Of a stretch of 64,000 bases of DNA, positions 25,402 to 34,017 are shown piece after piece. This stretch comes from Dermatobacter hominis. Lineage in GTDB: Bacteria > Actinomycetota > Acidimicrobiia > Acidimicrobiales > Microtrichaceae. A model generated the notes under the pieces. It made no database searches. It was not told the origin of the DNA and was given only the letters and a program-made list of their open reading frames with translations. The stretch's first letter is position 1. Every line of letters starts with the position of its first letter. The stretch covers positions 868,001-932,000 of the forward strand of contig NZ_CP085840.1 in NCBI RefSeq assembly GCF_020715685.1, read 5' to 3'. The translations under genes and the position numbers were made by a program.

Positions 25402-26316
25402 TCAGGCCGACGCGGCGAGCACGTCCGCCAGCGCCATGCCCAGCAGCGCCGGGTCGTGGGCCAGGCCCGACGTCCGGGCGATCGTCACCGGGCGGGCGCC
25501 GGCCACGTCGTCGGCACCGTCGATCGTCGACGGGTCGTACAGCACGACGTCGGGCACCAGTCCGTGGCGGGCGAGGGCGGCCACGTGGTCGTCGACCCGG
25601 TACCCGGCGGTCTCGGACACCTGCGGGTGGAGGTTGCAGACGTAGACGACCTGGGCCGAGGTGCGCCGGATCGACTCGGCGATCCCCCGCACGGCGGTGG
25701 CGGCCAGCACGCTCGTGTAGAGCGATCCCGGTCCCAGCACGACCTGGTCGGCCTCGAGCACCGCCTGGACGGCCAGCTCGCACGCCGGGGCGTCGGCGGG
25801 CTCGACGGTCACGGTGCGCAGGTCGGCCCGCTCCCCCACGGCCACCTGCCCCCGGACGACGCCGCCGGAGTCGACCCGGGCCCGCAGCTCGATCGGCACG
25901 GTGGTCGTCGGCAGCACGCGGCCGACGCAGTCGAGCAGCCGACCGGCCTCGTCGAGCGCGGCGACGAGGCTGCCCTCCGACTCCTCGAGCGCGGCGATCA
26001 GCAGGTTCCCGAAGGCGTGGCCATCGAGCTCCCCCGACCCGAAGCGGTGCTCCATGGCGGCCACGATCGGCTGGTCCGACCCGGCGAGCGCGACCAGGCA
26101 CTTGCGCAGGTCGCCCGGTGCCGGGCGGGGCGAGGCGGCGCGGAGCCGACCGGTCGAGCCGCCGTCGTCGGCCACCGACACGACGGCGCTCAGCCTCCCG
26201 GCGTAACAGCGGGCGGCCCGGAGCGTCGTGGCCAGCCCGTGCCCGCCCCCGACGGCGACGACGGCCGGACCGTCGGGGTCGAGGCCGGTCCTCGGCACGT
26301 CGGGATCCGCGTTCAC
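25402..26316 (-). CDS. yvcK: YvcK/CofD-like gluconeogenesis factor
   Basis: The 304-residue product is a YvcK-family protein, which in other bacteria binds UDP-sugars and is needed for cell shape and growth on gluconeogenic carbon sources. Motifs are VVAVGGGHGLATTLRAARCY, SVADDGGSTGRLR, GDLRKCLVALA, HAFGNLLIAALEE, LGPGSLYTSVLA and VYVCNLHPQVSETAGY. The start GTG 26316 overlaps the rapZ stop (GTGA), so the genes are coupled. It is cytosolic. whiA, the usual next gene, is absent here. Confidence 0.93.
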   Translation of the reverse strand: MNADPDVPRTGLDPDGPAVVAVGGGHGLATTLRAARCYAGRLSAVVSVADDGGSTGRLRAASPRPAPGDLRKCLVALAGSDQPIVAAMEHRFGSGELDGHAFGNLLIAALEESEGSLVAALDEAGRLLDCVGRVLPTTTVPIELRARVDSGGVVRGQVAVGERADLRTVTVEPADAPACELAVQAVLEADQVVLGPGSLYTSVLAATAVRGIAESIRRTSAQVVYVCNLHPQVSETAGYRVDDHVAALARHGLVPDVVLYDPSTIDGADDVAGARPVTIARTSGLAHDPALLGMALADVLAASA

Positions 26317-27161
26317 TTGGCCACGTCCCGGTGTCGGATGCGCGGCTCGATGCCCTGGGCCCGCAGCCAGTCGGCCACCGTCTCGACGATCGTCACCGAC
26401 CGGTGCCGACCCCCTGTGCAGCCGAACGCGACCGTCAGCAGGGCCTTGCCCTCGGCGACGTAGGCCGGCAGCAGCAGCTCGAGCAGGTCCTCGACCCTGT
26501 GCAGGAACTCGCCCGTGAGCTCGAAGGACCGGACGTAGTCCTGCACCTCGGGATCGAGCCCGGTGAGCGGGCGCAGCTCGTCGACCCAGTACGGGTTGGG
26601 AAGGAACCGGCAGTCGAACACCGTGTCGACATCGGCGGGGACGCCGTGCTTGTAGCCGAACGACTGCAGCGTCACCTGCATGCGGGAGCCGCCGTCGTCG
26701 GCGAACAGCTCGTTCACCCGGGCGCGCAGGTCGTGGACGTTGAGATCCGAGGTGTCGAGGACGATGTCGGCCGCTTCGCGCACCTCGGCGAGCACGTCGC
26801 GCTCGAGGTCGATGGCGCCGGCGACCGTCCCGGCCTGCGCGGCGAGCGGGTGCCGGCGCTTCGACTCGCCGTAGCGGCGCACCAGCGTCGGCGTCGACGC
26901 GTCGAGGAACACGATCCGAACGCCGGCGCCTGATCGACGCAGCTCGTCGAGCGCCGGACCGATGCCCTCGATGTCGCTCCCCGTGCCGACGACGAGGGCC
27001 ACGGGCGTGCCCGGGTCCTGGAAGCGCGCCAGCTCCGCGACCTTCGGGATCAGCTCGACCGGGATGTTGTCGATGACGAACCAGCCCAGGTCCTCGAGCG
27101 AGTCCCCGAACTGGGTCCGCCCGGCGCCCGAGACGCCGGTGATCACCAGGAACTCGCTCAC
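26313..27161 (-). CDS. rapZ: RapZ-family nucleotide-binding protein
   Basis: The 282-residue product has an N-terminal P-loop (TGVSGAGRTQF; Arg in place of the usual Lys is common in actinobacterial members), DLGWFVIDNIPVEL, and the C-terminal domain with QSFGYKHGVPADVD, CRFLPNPYW and FGCTGGRHRSV. In E. coli RapZ controls GlmS sRNA decay, and in Gram-positives it is linked to YvcK and cell-wall precursor supply. GTG 27161 follows TAGCGT by 7 nt (leaderless), so I prefer it to the upstream ATG. Confidence 0.94.
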   Translation of the reverse strand: MSEFLVITGVSGAGRTQFGDSLEDLGWFVIDNIPVELIPKVAELARFQDPGTPVALVVGTGSDIEGIGPALDELRRSGAGVRIVFLDASTPTLVRRYGESKRRHPLAAQAGTVAGAIDLERDVLAEVREAADIVLDTSDLNVHDLRARVNELFADDGGSRMQVTLQSFGYKHGVPADVDTVFDCRFLPNPYWVDELRPLTGLDPEVQDYVRSFELTGEFLHRVEDLLELLLPAYVAEGKALLTVAFGCTGGRHRSVTIVETVADWLRAQGIEPRIRHRDVAK

Positions 27162-27289
27162 GGGACGAACGCTATCGCCCCCTCGCAGCGAGCCGACCAT
27201 CTTCGCCCTCCGCCGCCACCCTGGCTAGGTTCAACAGCCGTCAGCCGGCTGCCCGGGCCACCCGCCCCGGGCACTCAAGGAGATCGTCC

Positions 27290-27901
27290 ATGCGCAACAA
27301 GCCCTTCCTCACCGTCGCCGCACTCTGCTGCGCCCTGGCCCTGTTCGCCGGTGCCTGCAGCAAGTCCGACGAGGCCGCGGAGGACAAGCGGGCCGAGGGC
27401 ACGACGACGACCGCCAAGGAGCAGTCGTCGACCACGACGACCTCGGCCCCGGCGGACGCCGAGGACAACACCGTGGTCGACGTGATCGTCGCCGACGACG
27501 ACCTGTCGCAGGTGGCCGGGCTGATCACCGAGGCCGGGCTGGAGGAGGCCCTGTCGGGCGGCGGGCCGTTCACGATCCTCGCCCCGACCAACCAGGCCAT
27601 GAGCGCCGTGCCGGCCGCGACCCTGGCGAACCTCGAGCAGGACCCGCAGGGCGCCCTCGCCAACGTGCTCAAGCTGCACGTCATCAGCGGCAACGTGACC
27701 GTCGACGACCTGGCGGACGAAGGCGGCCAGTGCGTCGACACGCTCGGCGGCAAGGTCAAGATCACCGTCGAGGGCGAGGGCGACGACGCCACCGTCAGCT
27801 TCGGCGGCGCCACCATCGAGGACGGCGACCCGCAGACCGCGTCCAACGGCACGATCCTCAAGCTCGACAGCGTCGTCACCGCCCCGGCGACCGACTGCTG
27901 A
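27290..27901 (+). CDS. Fasciclin (FAS1) domain lipoprotein, paralog 1
   Basis: The 203-residue product has a lipoprotein signal (LFAGAC, Cys23), a Thr/Ser-rich acidic linker (about 35-60) and one FAS1 domain (about 62-203) with FTILAPTNQAMSAVP and ANVLKLHVISGNV. FAS1 domains mediate adhesion at the cell surface. The protein ends in TDC, and a second Cys lies in GGQCVDTLGGKVKI; the pair may form a disulfide. AAGGAG precedes the ATG. It lies 134 bp before a close paralog. Confidence 0.92.
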   Translation: MRNKPFLTVAALCCALALFAGACSKSDEAAEDKRAEGTTTTAKEQSSTTTTSAPADAEDNTVVDVIVADDDLSQVAGLITEAGLEEALSGGGPFTILAPTNQAMSAVPAATLANLEQDPQGALANVLKLHVISGNVTVDDLADEGGQCVDTLGGKVKITVEGEGDDATVSFGGATIEDGDPQTASNGTILKLDSVVTAPATDC

Positions 27902-28035
27902 TCCCGGGCGGGGCCTGACCGGCCTTCGGGCGCGCCGACTCTGGCGCTCGGCTGCCGAGAAGAATCTGCGACGACCGCATCCGGTCGGACCAGACGGACG
28001 AAGTACCGCACAGACCACCTCAAGGAGGCCATCTG

Positions 28036-28611
28036 ATGCGGTACAAGTTCCTCGCTCCCCTCGTCGCCCTGCTCCTCGGCGTCTCGCTCGTCGCGGCGGC
28101 GTGCAGCGACGACTCGGACAGCGACGCCAGCAGCGACACGACCACCACGACCGAGGCGACCACCACCACGGCCGGCGGCGACATGGCCGACGAGACCATC
28201 GTCGACATCGCGGCGGGCAACCCCGACTTCTCGACGCTGGTCGAGCTCGTCACGAGCGCCGGCCTGGCCGAGACGCTGTCCGGCGCGGGCCCCTTCACCG
28301 TGTTCGCGCCGACCAACGAGGCATTCAGCAAGGTGCCGGCGGCCACGCTGCAGCAGCTGCAGGCCGATCCGACCGGTGCGCTCGCCGACGTGCTGAAGCT
28401 GCACGTCGTGAGCGGCAAGGTGCTCGCCGCGGACGCGATGGAGCTCGACGGCCAGTGCGTCGACACGCTCGGCGGCAAGGTCAAGATCGCCAAGAGCGGT
28501 GACGACCTGACGATCGGCGGCGCCACGATCACGCAGACCGACCTCGAGGGGTCGAACGGCGTCGTCCACGTGATCGACTCCGTGATCACCGCCCCGTCGA
28601 CCGACTGCTGA
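28036..28611 (+). CDS. Fasciclin (FAS1) domain lipoprotein, paralog 2
   Basis: The 191-residue product has the same layout as its upstream neighbour: lipobox with Cys23 (LVAAAC), a low-complexity Asp/Ser/Thr linker, and a FAS1 domain with FTVFAPTNEAFSKVP and ADVLKLHVVSGKV. The C-terminus again reads TAPSTDC and the inner Cys lies in DGQCVDTLGGKVKI. AAGGAGG precedes ATG 28036. The two genes are a tandem duplication with diverged linkers; a surface adhesion or matrix role is likely. Confidence 0.92.
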   Translation: MRYKFLAPLVALLLGVSLVAAACSDDSDSDASSDTTTTTEATTTTAGGDMADETIVDIAAGNPDFSTLVELVTSAGLAETLSGAGPFTVFAPTNEAFSKVPAATLQQLQADPTGALADVLKLHVVSGKVLAADAMELDGQCVDTLGGKVKIAKSGDDLTIGGATITQTDLEGSNGVVHVIDSVITAPSTDC

Positions 28612-28733
28612 TCCGGCCGACCGGCCGATCCCGACCCGGTGGTGCCGGGCGTCCGACGGGCGCCCGGCACCGCTCGCGTCCGGGCGTCGTCGCTCCGCAC
28701 CCCGGGCTCGGACCGGTCGGCCCGAGCGACCCG

Positions 28734-29474
28734 TCAGGTGCGCTCGAACAGGAGGAACGCCAGGCGGGGGATCGTCGCCGCGTCGGCGTACTCCTCGGCC
28801 CGGGCGAGGAAGCCCGGCGGCGGGGCCGGCTCCTCCATCCGCTGGAGGACGAGGCCGGCGTCCCGGGCTGCGTTGAGGTAGCGCGACAGCGGGCGGTGGA
28901 AGAAGCGGATGAACACGTCCTTCTCGACCTCCTCCACCGTGTCGGCCTCGGTGAGGTAGGGGCCGACACGCCAGTACTGCTCGGGCGGGTCGAGCACCTG
29001 GTCGTCGATCCAGCCGCTCCCGGGCGTCTGCAGGAGCGGGTGGTTGAGCAGGAACAGGAACCGCCCGCCCGGCCGCAGCACCCTGGCCACCTCGGCGAGC
29101 GCGGCGTCGACGTCGACGATGTGCTCGAAGACCAGGCACGCGACGGCGGCATCGGCGACGCCGTCGGCCACGGACAGCGCGGTCGCCGAGCCCTGCACGT
29201 AGACCGGCCCACCGGCGCGATCGCGGGCGACGTCGACCTGCGAGGCCGCCGGGTCGATCCCGACGACGGTCAGTCCCGCGTCGGCGGCGACCCGGGCGAC
29301 CTGGCCCTCGCCGCAGCCGACGTCGACGAGCAGGCCCGACGTCCGCTCGTCGGGGCCGGGGAGGTGCTGGGCGACAAGCGGCAGGATCTGCTCGGTGTAC
29401 TCGGGATCGACGCCGTCGGTGAACTGGTCCTGCCACCAGGCGGCGTGCGACTCCCACGGGTCAGGGTTCGGCAC
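28734..29474 (-). CDS. Class I SAM-dependent methyltransferase
   Basis: The 246-residue product has motif I LVDVGCGEGQVARVAADAG, the acidic loop VVGIDPAASQ, and motif IV/post regions VACLVFEHIVDVD and VARVLRPGGRFLF. It is a small soluble methyltransferase of unknown substrate, of the UbiE/Methyltransf_11 type. GTG 29474 follows TAGCGT by 8 nt, a leaderless start. It stands 36 bp after uvrC on the same strand but has its own promoter box. Confidence 0.88.
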   Translation of the reverse strand: MPNPDPWESHAAWWQDQFTDGVDPEYTEQILPLVAQHLPGPDERTSGLLVDVGCGEGQVARVAADAGLTVVGIDPAASQVDVARDRAGGPVYVQGSATALSVADGVADAAVACLVFEHIVDVDAALAEVARVLRPGGRFLFLLNHPLLQTPGSGWIDDQVLDPPEQYWRVGPYLTEADTVEEVEKDVFIRFFHRPLSRYLNAARDAGLVLQRMEEPAPPPGFLARAEEYADAATIPRLAFLLFERT

Positions 29475-29510
29475 GGCGGGCGACGCTAGCGAACGGCGTT
29501 GGCCCGGGCG

Positions 29511-31370
29511 TCAGGCCGGCGAGTGGAGGGCGTCGTAGACGGCGCCGGCGACCGAGTCGGGCAGCCACGGCAGCGCCTGCAGCGTGGCGAGGTCGGCGGC
29601 CTGCACCGCCCGCACCCCGCCGAGCTCCTTGACCAACCGCTGCTTGCGCTTGTCGCCCAGGCCGGGGATGCCGTCGAGCACAGAGCGGGTCATGCGCTTG
29701 CCGCGCAGCTCCCGGTGGTAGGTGATGGCGAACCGGTGCGACTCGTCGCGGATGCGCTGCAACAGGAACAGCGCCTCTGACCCGCGGCGCACCTCGACCG
29801 GCTCGGACCGGCCGGGGAGGTAGACCTCCTCGAAGCGCTTGGCCAGCGACGCGACCGGGATCTCGTCGGCCAGCCCGAGCTCCTCGAGCACCTTCACGGC
29901 CACGCCGAGCTGGCCCTTGCCGCCGTCGACCAGGAGCAGCTGCGGCGGGTACGCGAACCGGCCCCGCTCCGCCGGCGGCTTGTCCCGGTCGGCCAGGTAG
30001 TTCGTGAGGCGACGGGTGAGCACCTCCTCCATGGCGGCGAAGTCGTCGTTGCCGGCCACGGTGCGGATCTTGAACCGCCGGTACTCCTGCTTGCGGGGCA
30101 GGCCGTCCTCGAGCACGACCATCGAGCCGACGTAGTCGGTGCCCTGCAGGTGGCTCATGTCGTAGCACTCGATGCGCAGCGGGGCGGCCGGGAGGTGCAG
30201 CGCGTCCTGCAGCTCGTTGAGGGCCTTGGCCCGGCTGTTGTGGTCCGACGCCCGCTTGAGCCGGTGGCGGTTGAACGCCTCCTGTGCGTTCTGCGTGACG
30301 GTCTCGGCGAGCTGGCGCTTGGGACCCCGCTGGGGGATGCGGATGTCGACCCGGCTCCCCCGCTGCATGGTCAGCCACTCCTGGTACACGTCGATGTCCT
30401 CGGGCAGCGTGGGCACCAGCACGGCCTTGGGGTAGCCGACCGCCGGCTCGTCGCCGTAGAGCTGCTCGAGCACGGCGGCGATCGTCTGGTCGGGCGTGAG
30501 GTCCATGACCTTGTCGAGCAGGAAGCCGAAGCGGCCGACCACTCGGCCCTTGCGGACGAAGAACACCTGGGCCGACGCCTCGAGCTCGTCCTCGGCGATC
30601 CCCACCACGTCGACGTCCTCGCTGCGGTCGCCCACCATCTGCTGGCGCTCGATCGCCCGCCGCACCGTGGCGAGCCGGTCGCGCAGGCGGGCGGCCTGCT
30701 CGAACTCCAGCGAGTCGGCGGCGGCGGTCATCTGGGCGGCGAGCCGGTCGAGCACCGGCTGGGTGTCGCCGTCGAGGAACTCGAGCAGCTCGTCGACGAG
30801 GCGGCGGTACGAGTCGTGGTCGATCTCGCCGACGCACGGGCCGGAGCACTTCTCGATGTGGAACAGCAGGCACGGCTTGCCGAGGCGCTCGTGGCGCCCG
30901 AACTTGGCGTCGGAGCACGTCCGGAGCGGGAAGGTGCGCAGCAGCTCGTCGAGCGTGTCCCGGATGGCGTAGGCGTGGGCGTAGGGGCCGAAGTACCGGA
31001 CGCCCTTGCGTCGCCGGCCCCGCATGACCATCGGCCGGGGCCACTCGTCGGACACCGTCACGGCCAGGAACGGATAGCTCTTGTCGTCGACCAGGCGGAC
31101 GTTGAACCGGGGCCGGTGCTGCTTGATGAGCGAGTACTCGAGCATCAGCGCCTCGACCTCGTTGCGCACCTGGATCCACTCGACCGAGGCGGCCGTGGAC
31201 ACCATCTGGAAGGTGCGCGGCGGGAGGTTGGCCGGGTTCTGGAAGTAGTTCGAGAGCCGCTGGCGCAGGGACTTGGCCTTGCCCACGTAGATGACGCGAC
31301 CGTCGGCGTCCTTGAACTGGTAGCTGCCGGGCGTGTCGGGGATGGTGCCGGCCGGAGGTCGCTCGAGCAT
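29511..31370 (-). CDS. uvrC: Excinuclease ABC subunit C
   Basis: The 619-residue product makes the dual incisions in nucleotide excision repair. Domains are the GIY-YIG nuclease (PGSYQFKDADGRVIYVGKAK), the Cys-rich KPCLLFHIEKCSGPCVG, a UVR helix pair (LEFEQAARLRDRL), the RNase H-like endonuclease (IECYDMSHLQGTDYVGSMVV, LLLVDGGKGQLGVA, HRFAITYHRELRGKRM) and C-terminal helix-hairpin-helix (LDGIPGLGDKRKQRLVKELGG). ATG 31370 follows TAGGTT by 8 nt. The frame stays open far upstream, but that part is shadow of a hydrolase gene. Confidence 0.97.
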   Translation of the reverse strand: MLERPPAGTIPDTPGSYQFKDADGRVIYVGKAKSLRQRLSNYFQNPANLPPRTFQMVSTAASVEWIQVRNEVEALMLEYSLIKQHRPRFNVRLVDDKSYPFLAVTVSDEWPRPMVMRGRRRKGVRYFGPYAHAYAIRDTLDELLRTFPLRTCSDAKFGRHERLGKPCLLFHIEKCSGPCVGEIDHDSYRRLVDELLEFLDGDTQPVLDRLAAQMTAAADSLEFEQAARLRDRLATVRRAIERQQMVGDRSEDVDVVGIAEDELEASAQVFFVRKGRVVGRFGFLLDKVMDLTPDQTIAAVLEQLYGDEPAVGYPKAVLVPTLPEDIDVYQEWLTMQRGSRVDIRIPQRGPKRQLAETVTQNAQEAFNRHRLKRASDHNSRAKALNELQDALHLPAAPLRIECYDMSHLQGTDYVGSMVVLEDGLPRKQEYRRFKIRTVAGNDDFAAMEEVLTRRLTNYLADRDKPPAERGRFAYPPQLLLVDGGKGQLGVAVKVLEELGLADEIPVASLAKRFEEVYLPGRSEPVEVRRGSEALFLLQRIRDESHRFAITYHRELRGKRMTRSVLDGIPGLGDKRKQRLVKELGGVRAVQAADLATLQALPWLPDSVAGAVYDALHSPA

Positions 31371-31455
31371 CAGGGCTGAACCTACCGTCCGGCCCCGACA
31401 CGCCCCATGGCGCGTTCCCGGTGGCGCGTCCGGGGCGTCGATCACCCCACGGCGC

Positions 31456-31506
31456 GTTTCTCGTGACGATCGTGCGTCACACGCCCCACCTCGTGGCGTC
31501 AGAAAC
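31456..31506 (-). repeat. Copy 2 of the dispersed 51-bp inverted-end element
   Basis: On the minus strand it begins GTTTCTGACGCCACGAGG and ends CGTCACGAGAAAC, nearly identical to 292-341. The termini GTTTCT/AGAAAC are exact inverted repeats. It lies between the uvrC start and the 3' end of a hydrolase gene. A neighbouring ACGCCCC / GGGGCGT inverted pair (about 31400-31440) makes the whole 167-bp gap palindrome-rich. Confidence 0.75.
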
Positions 31507-31537
31507 CGGATCGGGGTCCGGGAGGGGCGGCGGGTTC

Positions 31538-32587
31538 TCAGGGGCAGGGGCGGGGGTTCAGGAAGAACTCGCACTCCTGGATCGCCGGCGGGCCCACGTC
31601 GACCGGGTCGGCCGACACCTCCGCCCGCACCACCGGCCGGCCGTCGGGCCAGGTGCCCATGTCCTCGAGGTCCGTGTCGCACCAGCGGCCGTCCATGGCG
31701 CACCCCGCGGTGGCGTCGACGGTGCGCCAGGCGGACCAGCGATCGCCCCGGTCGGTCGACAGGTTCGACAGGAACGAGGCGAACTCGAACGAGATCGGCC
31801 CGAAGTGGTCGGCGAACAGCGGCGGGTCGACCGTGCGGTCGGTGTGGACCATCACGTGCACCTTCTGCGACGGGTCCAGCGTGGCGGACCGGTAGAGATC
31901 GATGCCGATGCGGGCGTCGACGACGACGTCCTCGTCGTAGTTCACGACCGCCAGGTGCGTGCGGGCCGGCAGCTCGATCGGGCCGGTGCCGACCTCGAGC
32001 ACGTAGTGCGGCGCCATCGTCACCGCCCACAGCGCCTCGCTGCCCCAGCCACGGGCGTCGATCTGCTGCACCAGCCACGGCGTCATGCCGCCGCCGAACG
32101 AGTGGCCGACGACGCCGACCCTGGACGTGTCGACGCGGCCGCTGGCCTCGACGCCGAGGTCGAAGCCCGAGTCGACCACCTCGTACTGGTGCGACGGCCC
32201 GTACTCGACCGTGTAACCGGGGAACACCACGACGAACCCGGCGCCGACGAGGTGGTCGATCAGCCCCTGGTAGACCTCGGGCGCCGTGCCGAGGTAGCCG
32301 TGGGCGACGAGCACCACGGGCCGGGCGTCGTCGGAGCACGAGCCGCCCGTCCACGGACGGCCGTCGCCGGTGGGCTCGAAGAGCACGTCGGCGTGGCGCA
32401 GGTCGAGGGGGTTCCACAGGTCGGTGCGCGCCACCCCGCAGGGCCCGTCCGCGCCCGGCGTGCCGGCCGGGAGCGATCCCCGGGGCGGCGGCACCGAGCA
32501 CCCCGCCGCCACGATCGCCAGGCACACCAGTGCCGTCGCGCCGATCCGACGCCACCGCCGGGCACGCTGATCCGCCCTCGCCGCCAT
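31538..32587 (-). CDS. Alpha/beta hydrolase lipoprotein (lipase/cutinase-like)
   Basis: The 349-residue product has a basic N-terminus, a hydrophobic core and lipobox VAAGC (Cys30), so it should be membrane-anchored outside the cell. The hydrolase core shows oxyanion region VVLVAHGYLGTAP, nucleophile elbow GVVGHSFGGG and a later VHTDRTVDPPLFADHF region that may hold the catalytic His. It resembles secreted dienelactone-hydrolase/PET-hydrolase-like esterases. The C-terminal 60 residues are Cys-containing. GGGGGAGGG precedes ATG 32587. Substrate unknown. Confidence 0.82.
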   Translation of the reverse strand: MAARADQRARRWRRIGATALVCLAIVAAGCSVPPPRGSLPAGTPGADGPCGVARTDLWNPLDLRHADVLFEPTGDGRPWTGGSCSDDARPVVLVAHGYLGTAPEVYQGLIDHLVGAGFVVVFPGYTVEYGPSHQYEVVDSGFDLGVEASGRVDTSRVGVVGHSFGGGMTPWLVQQIDARGWGSEALWAVTMAPHYVLEVGTGPIELPARTHLAVVNYDEDVVVDARIGIDLYRSATLDPSQKVHVMVHTDRTVDPPLFADHFGPISFEFASFLSNLSTDRGDRWSAWRTVDATAGCAMDGRWCDTDLEDMGTWPDGRPVVRAEVSADPVDVGPPAIQECEFFLNPRPCP

Positions 32588-32675
32588 CGCCACGTCCCTC
32601 CCCCGGCCCGACCCCCCCGGACCGCCCGCATCATCGCACGGACCGCCGGAAGGAACACCTCCGCGCAAGATGGTG

Positions 32676-32847
32676 TTCACCTGAGGTGGATGGGCGGTAC
32701 GCTCGTCGAGCCGGCCTGGCCTCCGGCGACATCACCTCTGAGGCCGACATCCCCGTGGCGTGGCGACCAGGCTGCCCCCACCGGCCGTCAATCGGAGGTC
32801 CTCAGGGCCGCGCGCCACGCGCCGGCCACAAGGAGGTTCACCCCACC
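32676..32847 (+). promoter_or_regulatory. nadA promoter and long 5' leader
   Basis: TTCACC (32676-32681) and TACGCT (32698-32703) with a 16-bp spacer form a plausible promoter. Transcription would begin near 32710, leaving about 138 nt of leader before nadA. The leader contains GCCGG/CCGGC stems near 32710-32730. AAGGAGG at 32830-32836 is rather far (11 nt) from the ATG. The gap to the hydrolase start (32588-32675) shows nothing else. Confidence 0.5.
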
Positions 32848-33954
32848 ATGCTGCGACTCCAGGTGCCGCTCCCAGAGCGGTACACCTCAGCGACGCCTGA
32901 CGAGCTGGCCGACCGCATCGCGGCGGCGAAGGCCACGCTCGGCGACCGGCTCTTCATCCTGGGCCACCACTACCAGCGTGACGAGGTCATGCGCTGGGCC
33001 GACGCCCGCGGCGACTCGTTCCGCCTGTCGGTGCTCGCCAAGGAGCACCCCGAGGCCGACTACATCGTCTTCTGCGGCGTGCACTTCATGGCTGAATCGG
33101 CCGACATCCTCACCGGCGACCACCAGCAGGTGGTCCTCCCCGACCTGAACGCCGGGTGCTCGATGGCCGACATGGCCGACATCGACGCCGTCGAGGAGGC
33201 CTGGGAGGCGCTCGAGGACGTCACCGACATCGAGGGCGTGCTGCCGATCACCTACATGAACTCGGCGGCCAACCTGAAGGCGTTCGTCGGCCGCCACGGC
33301 GGCGCCGTGTGCACCTCGACCAACGCCCGTGCCGTGCTCGAGTGGGCGCTCAACGACCCCGACGGTCCGAGGGCCAAGCAGGTGCTCTTCTTCCCCGACC
33401 AGCACCTCGGCCGCAACACCGGCTACCAGATGGGCTTCACCGAGGCCGACATGCGGGTCTGGAACCCGCGCAAGGACCTCGGCGGGCTGAGCGAGGCCGA
33501 CGTGAAGGAGGCGACGTTCCTCCTCTGGAAGGGCCACTGCTCGGTGCACCAGCGGTTCCGCCCCGAGCACATCGAGGCGTTCCGGGCCGAGCACCCGGAC
33601 GGCGTGGTCATCGTCCACCCGGAGTGCTCGCACGACGTGTGCGAGCTGGCCGACGAGGTCGGCTCGACCGACTTCATCATCCGGGCGATCGACGCGCTGC
33701 CCGCCGGCACCACCGTCGGCGTCGGCACCGAGATCCACCTGGTGCAGCGGCTGGACGACGAGACCGACAAGGACGTCCGCTCGCTCGACCCGCTCATCTG
33801 CCCGTGCAGCACGATGTTCCGCATCGACGCCCCGCACCTGGCGTGGACGCTCGATCGGCTCGTCGAGGGCAAGGTGACCAACCGGATCACCGTCGATCCC
33901 GACACCGCCCACTGGGCCCGGGTGGCGCTCGAGCGGATGCTCAGCATCACCTGA
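32848..33954 (+). CDS. nadA: Quinolinate synthase A
   Basis: The 368-residue product condenses iminoaspartate with dihydroxyacetone phosphate to quinolinate in NAD synthesis. Substrate motifs FILGHHYQRDEVMRWAD and GVHFMAESADIL and the three cluster-binding Cys regions LNAGCSMADM, HPECSHDVC and LICPCSTMF are intact, so it should carry a 4Fe-4S cluster. The length matches the longer NadA group. ATG 32848 is preceded by AAGGAGG at a long spacing. nadB and nadC are not adjacent, so the pathway is split in this genome. Confidence 0.96.
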   Translation: MLRLQVPLPERYTSATPDELADRIAAAKATLGDRLFILGHHYQRDEVMRWADARGDSFRLSVLAKEHPEADYIVFCGVHFMAESADILTGDHQQVVLPDLNAGCSMADMADIDAVEEAWEALEDVTDIEGVLPITYMNSAANLKAFVGRHGGAVCTSTNARAVLEWALNDPDGPRAKQVLFFPDQHLGRNTGYQMGFTEADMRVWNPRKDLGGLSEADVKEATFLLWKGHCSVHQRFRPEHIEAFRAEHPDGVVIVHPECSHDVCELADEVGSTDFIIRAIDALPAGTTVGVGTEIHLVQRLDDETDKDVRSLDPLICPCSTMFRIDAPHLAWTLDRLVEGKVTNRITVDPDTAHWARVALERMLSIT

Positions 33955-34017
33955 TCGGTTCCGAGCCCGGGTCGTCCGGCGCCCGTGCGGGCGCCGGGTG
34001 ACCCGGTGCCCGGTCGC

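Noticed and set aside
31371-32555. Upstream extension of uvrC to a 1014-residue protein
   Set aside because: The extra part lies antiphase to the lipoprotein hydrolase, crosses the 51-bp element, and the uvrC domain begins right after ATG 31370 with its own TAGGTT box.
31333-32847. Extension of nadA upstream by 505 codons
   Set aside because: It is antisense to the hydrolase; NadA homology begins at the ATG 32848 with AAGGAGG before it.
32676-32847. Definite NAD riboswitch upstream of nadA
   Set aside because: I could not match the leader to the known NAD-I consensus by eye, so only a possible leader is reported.
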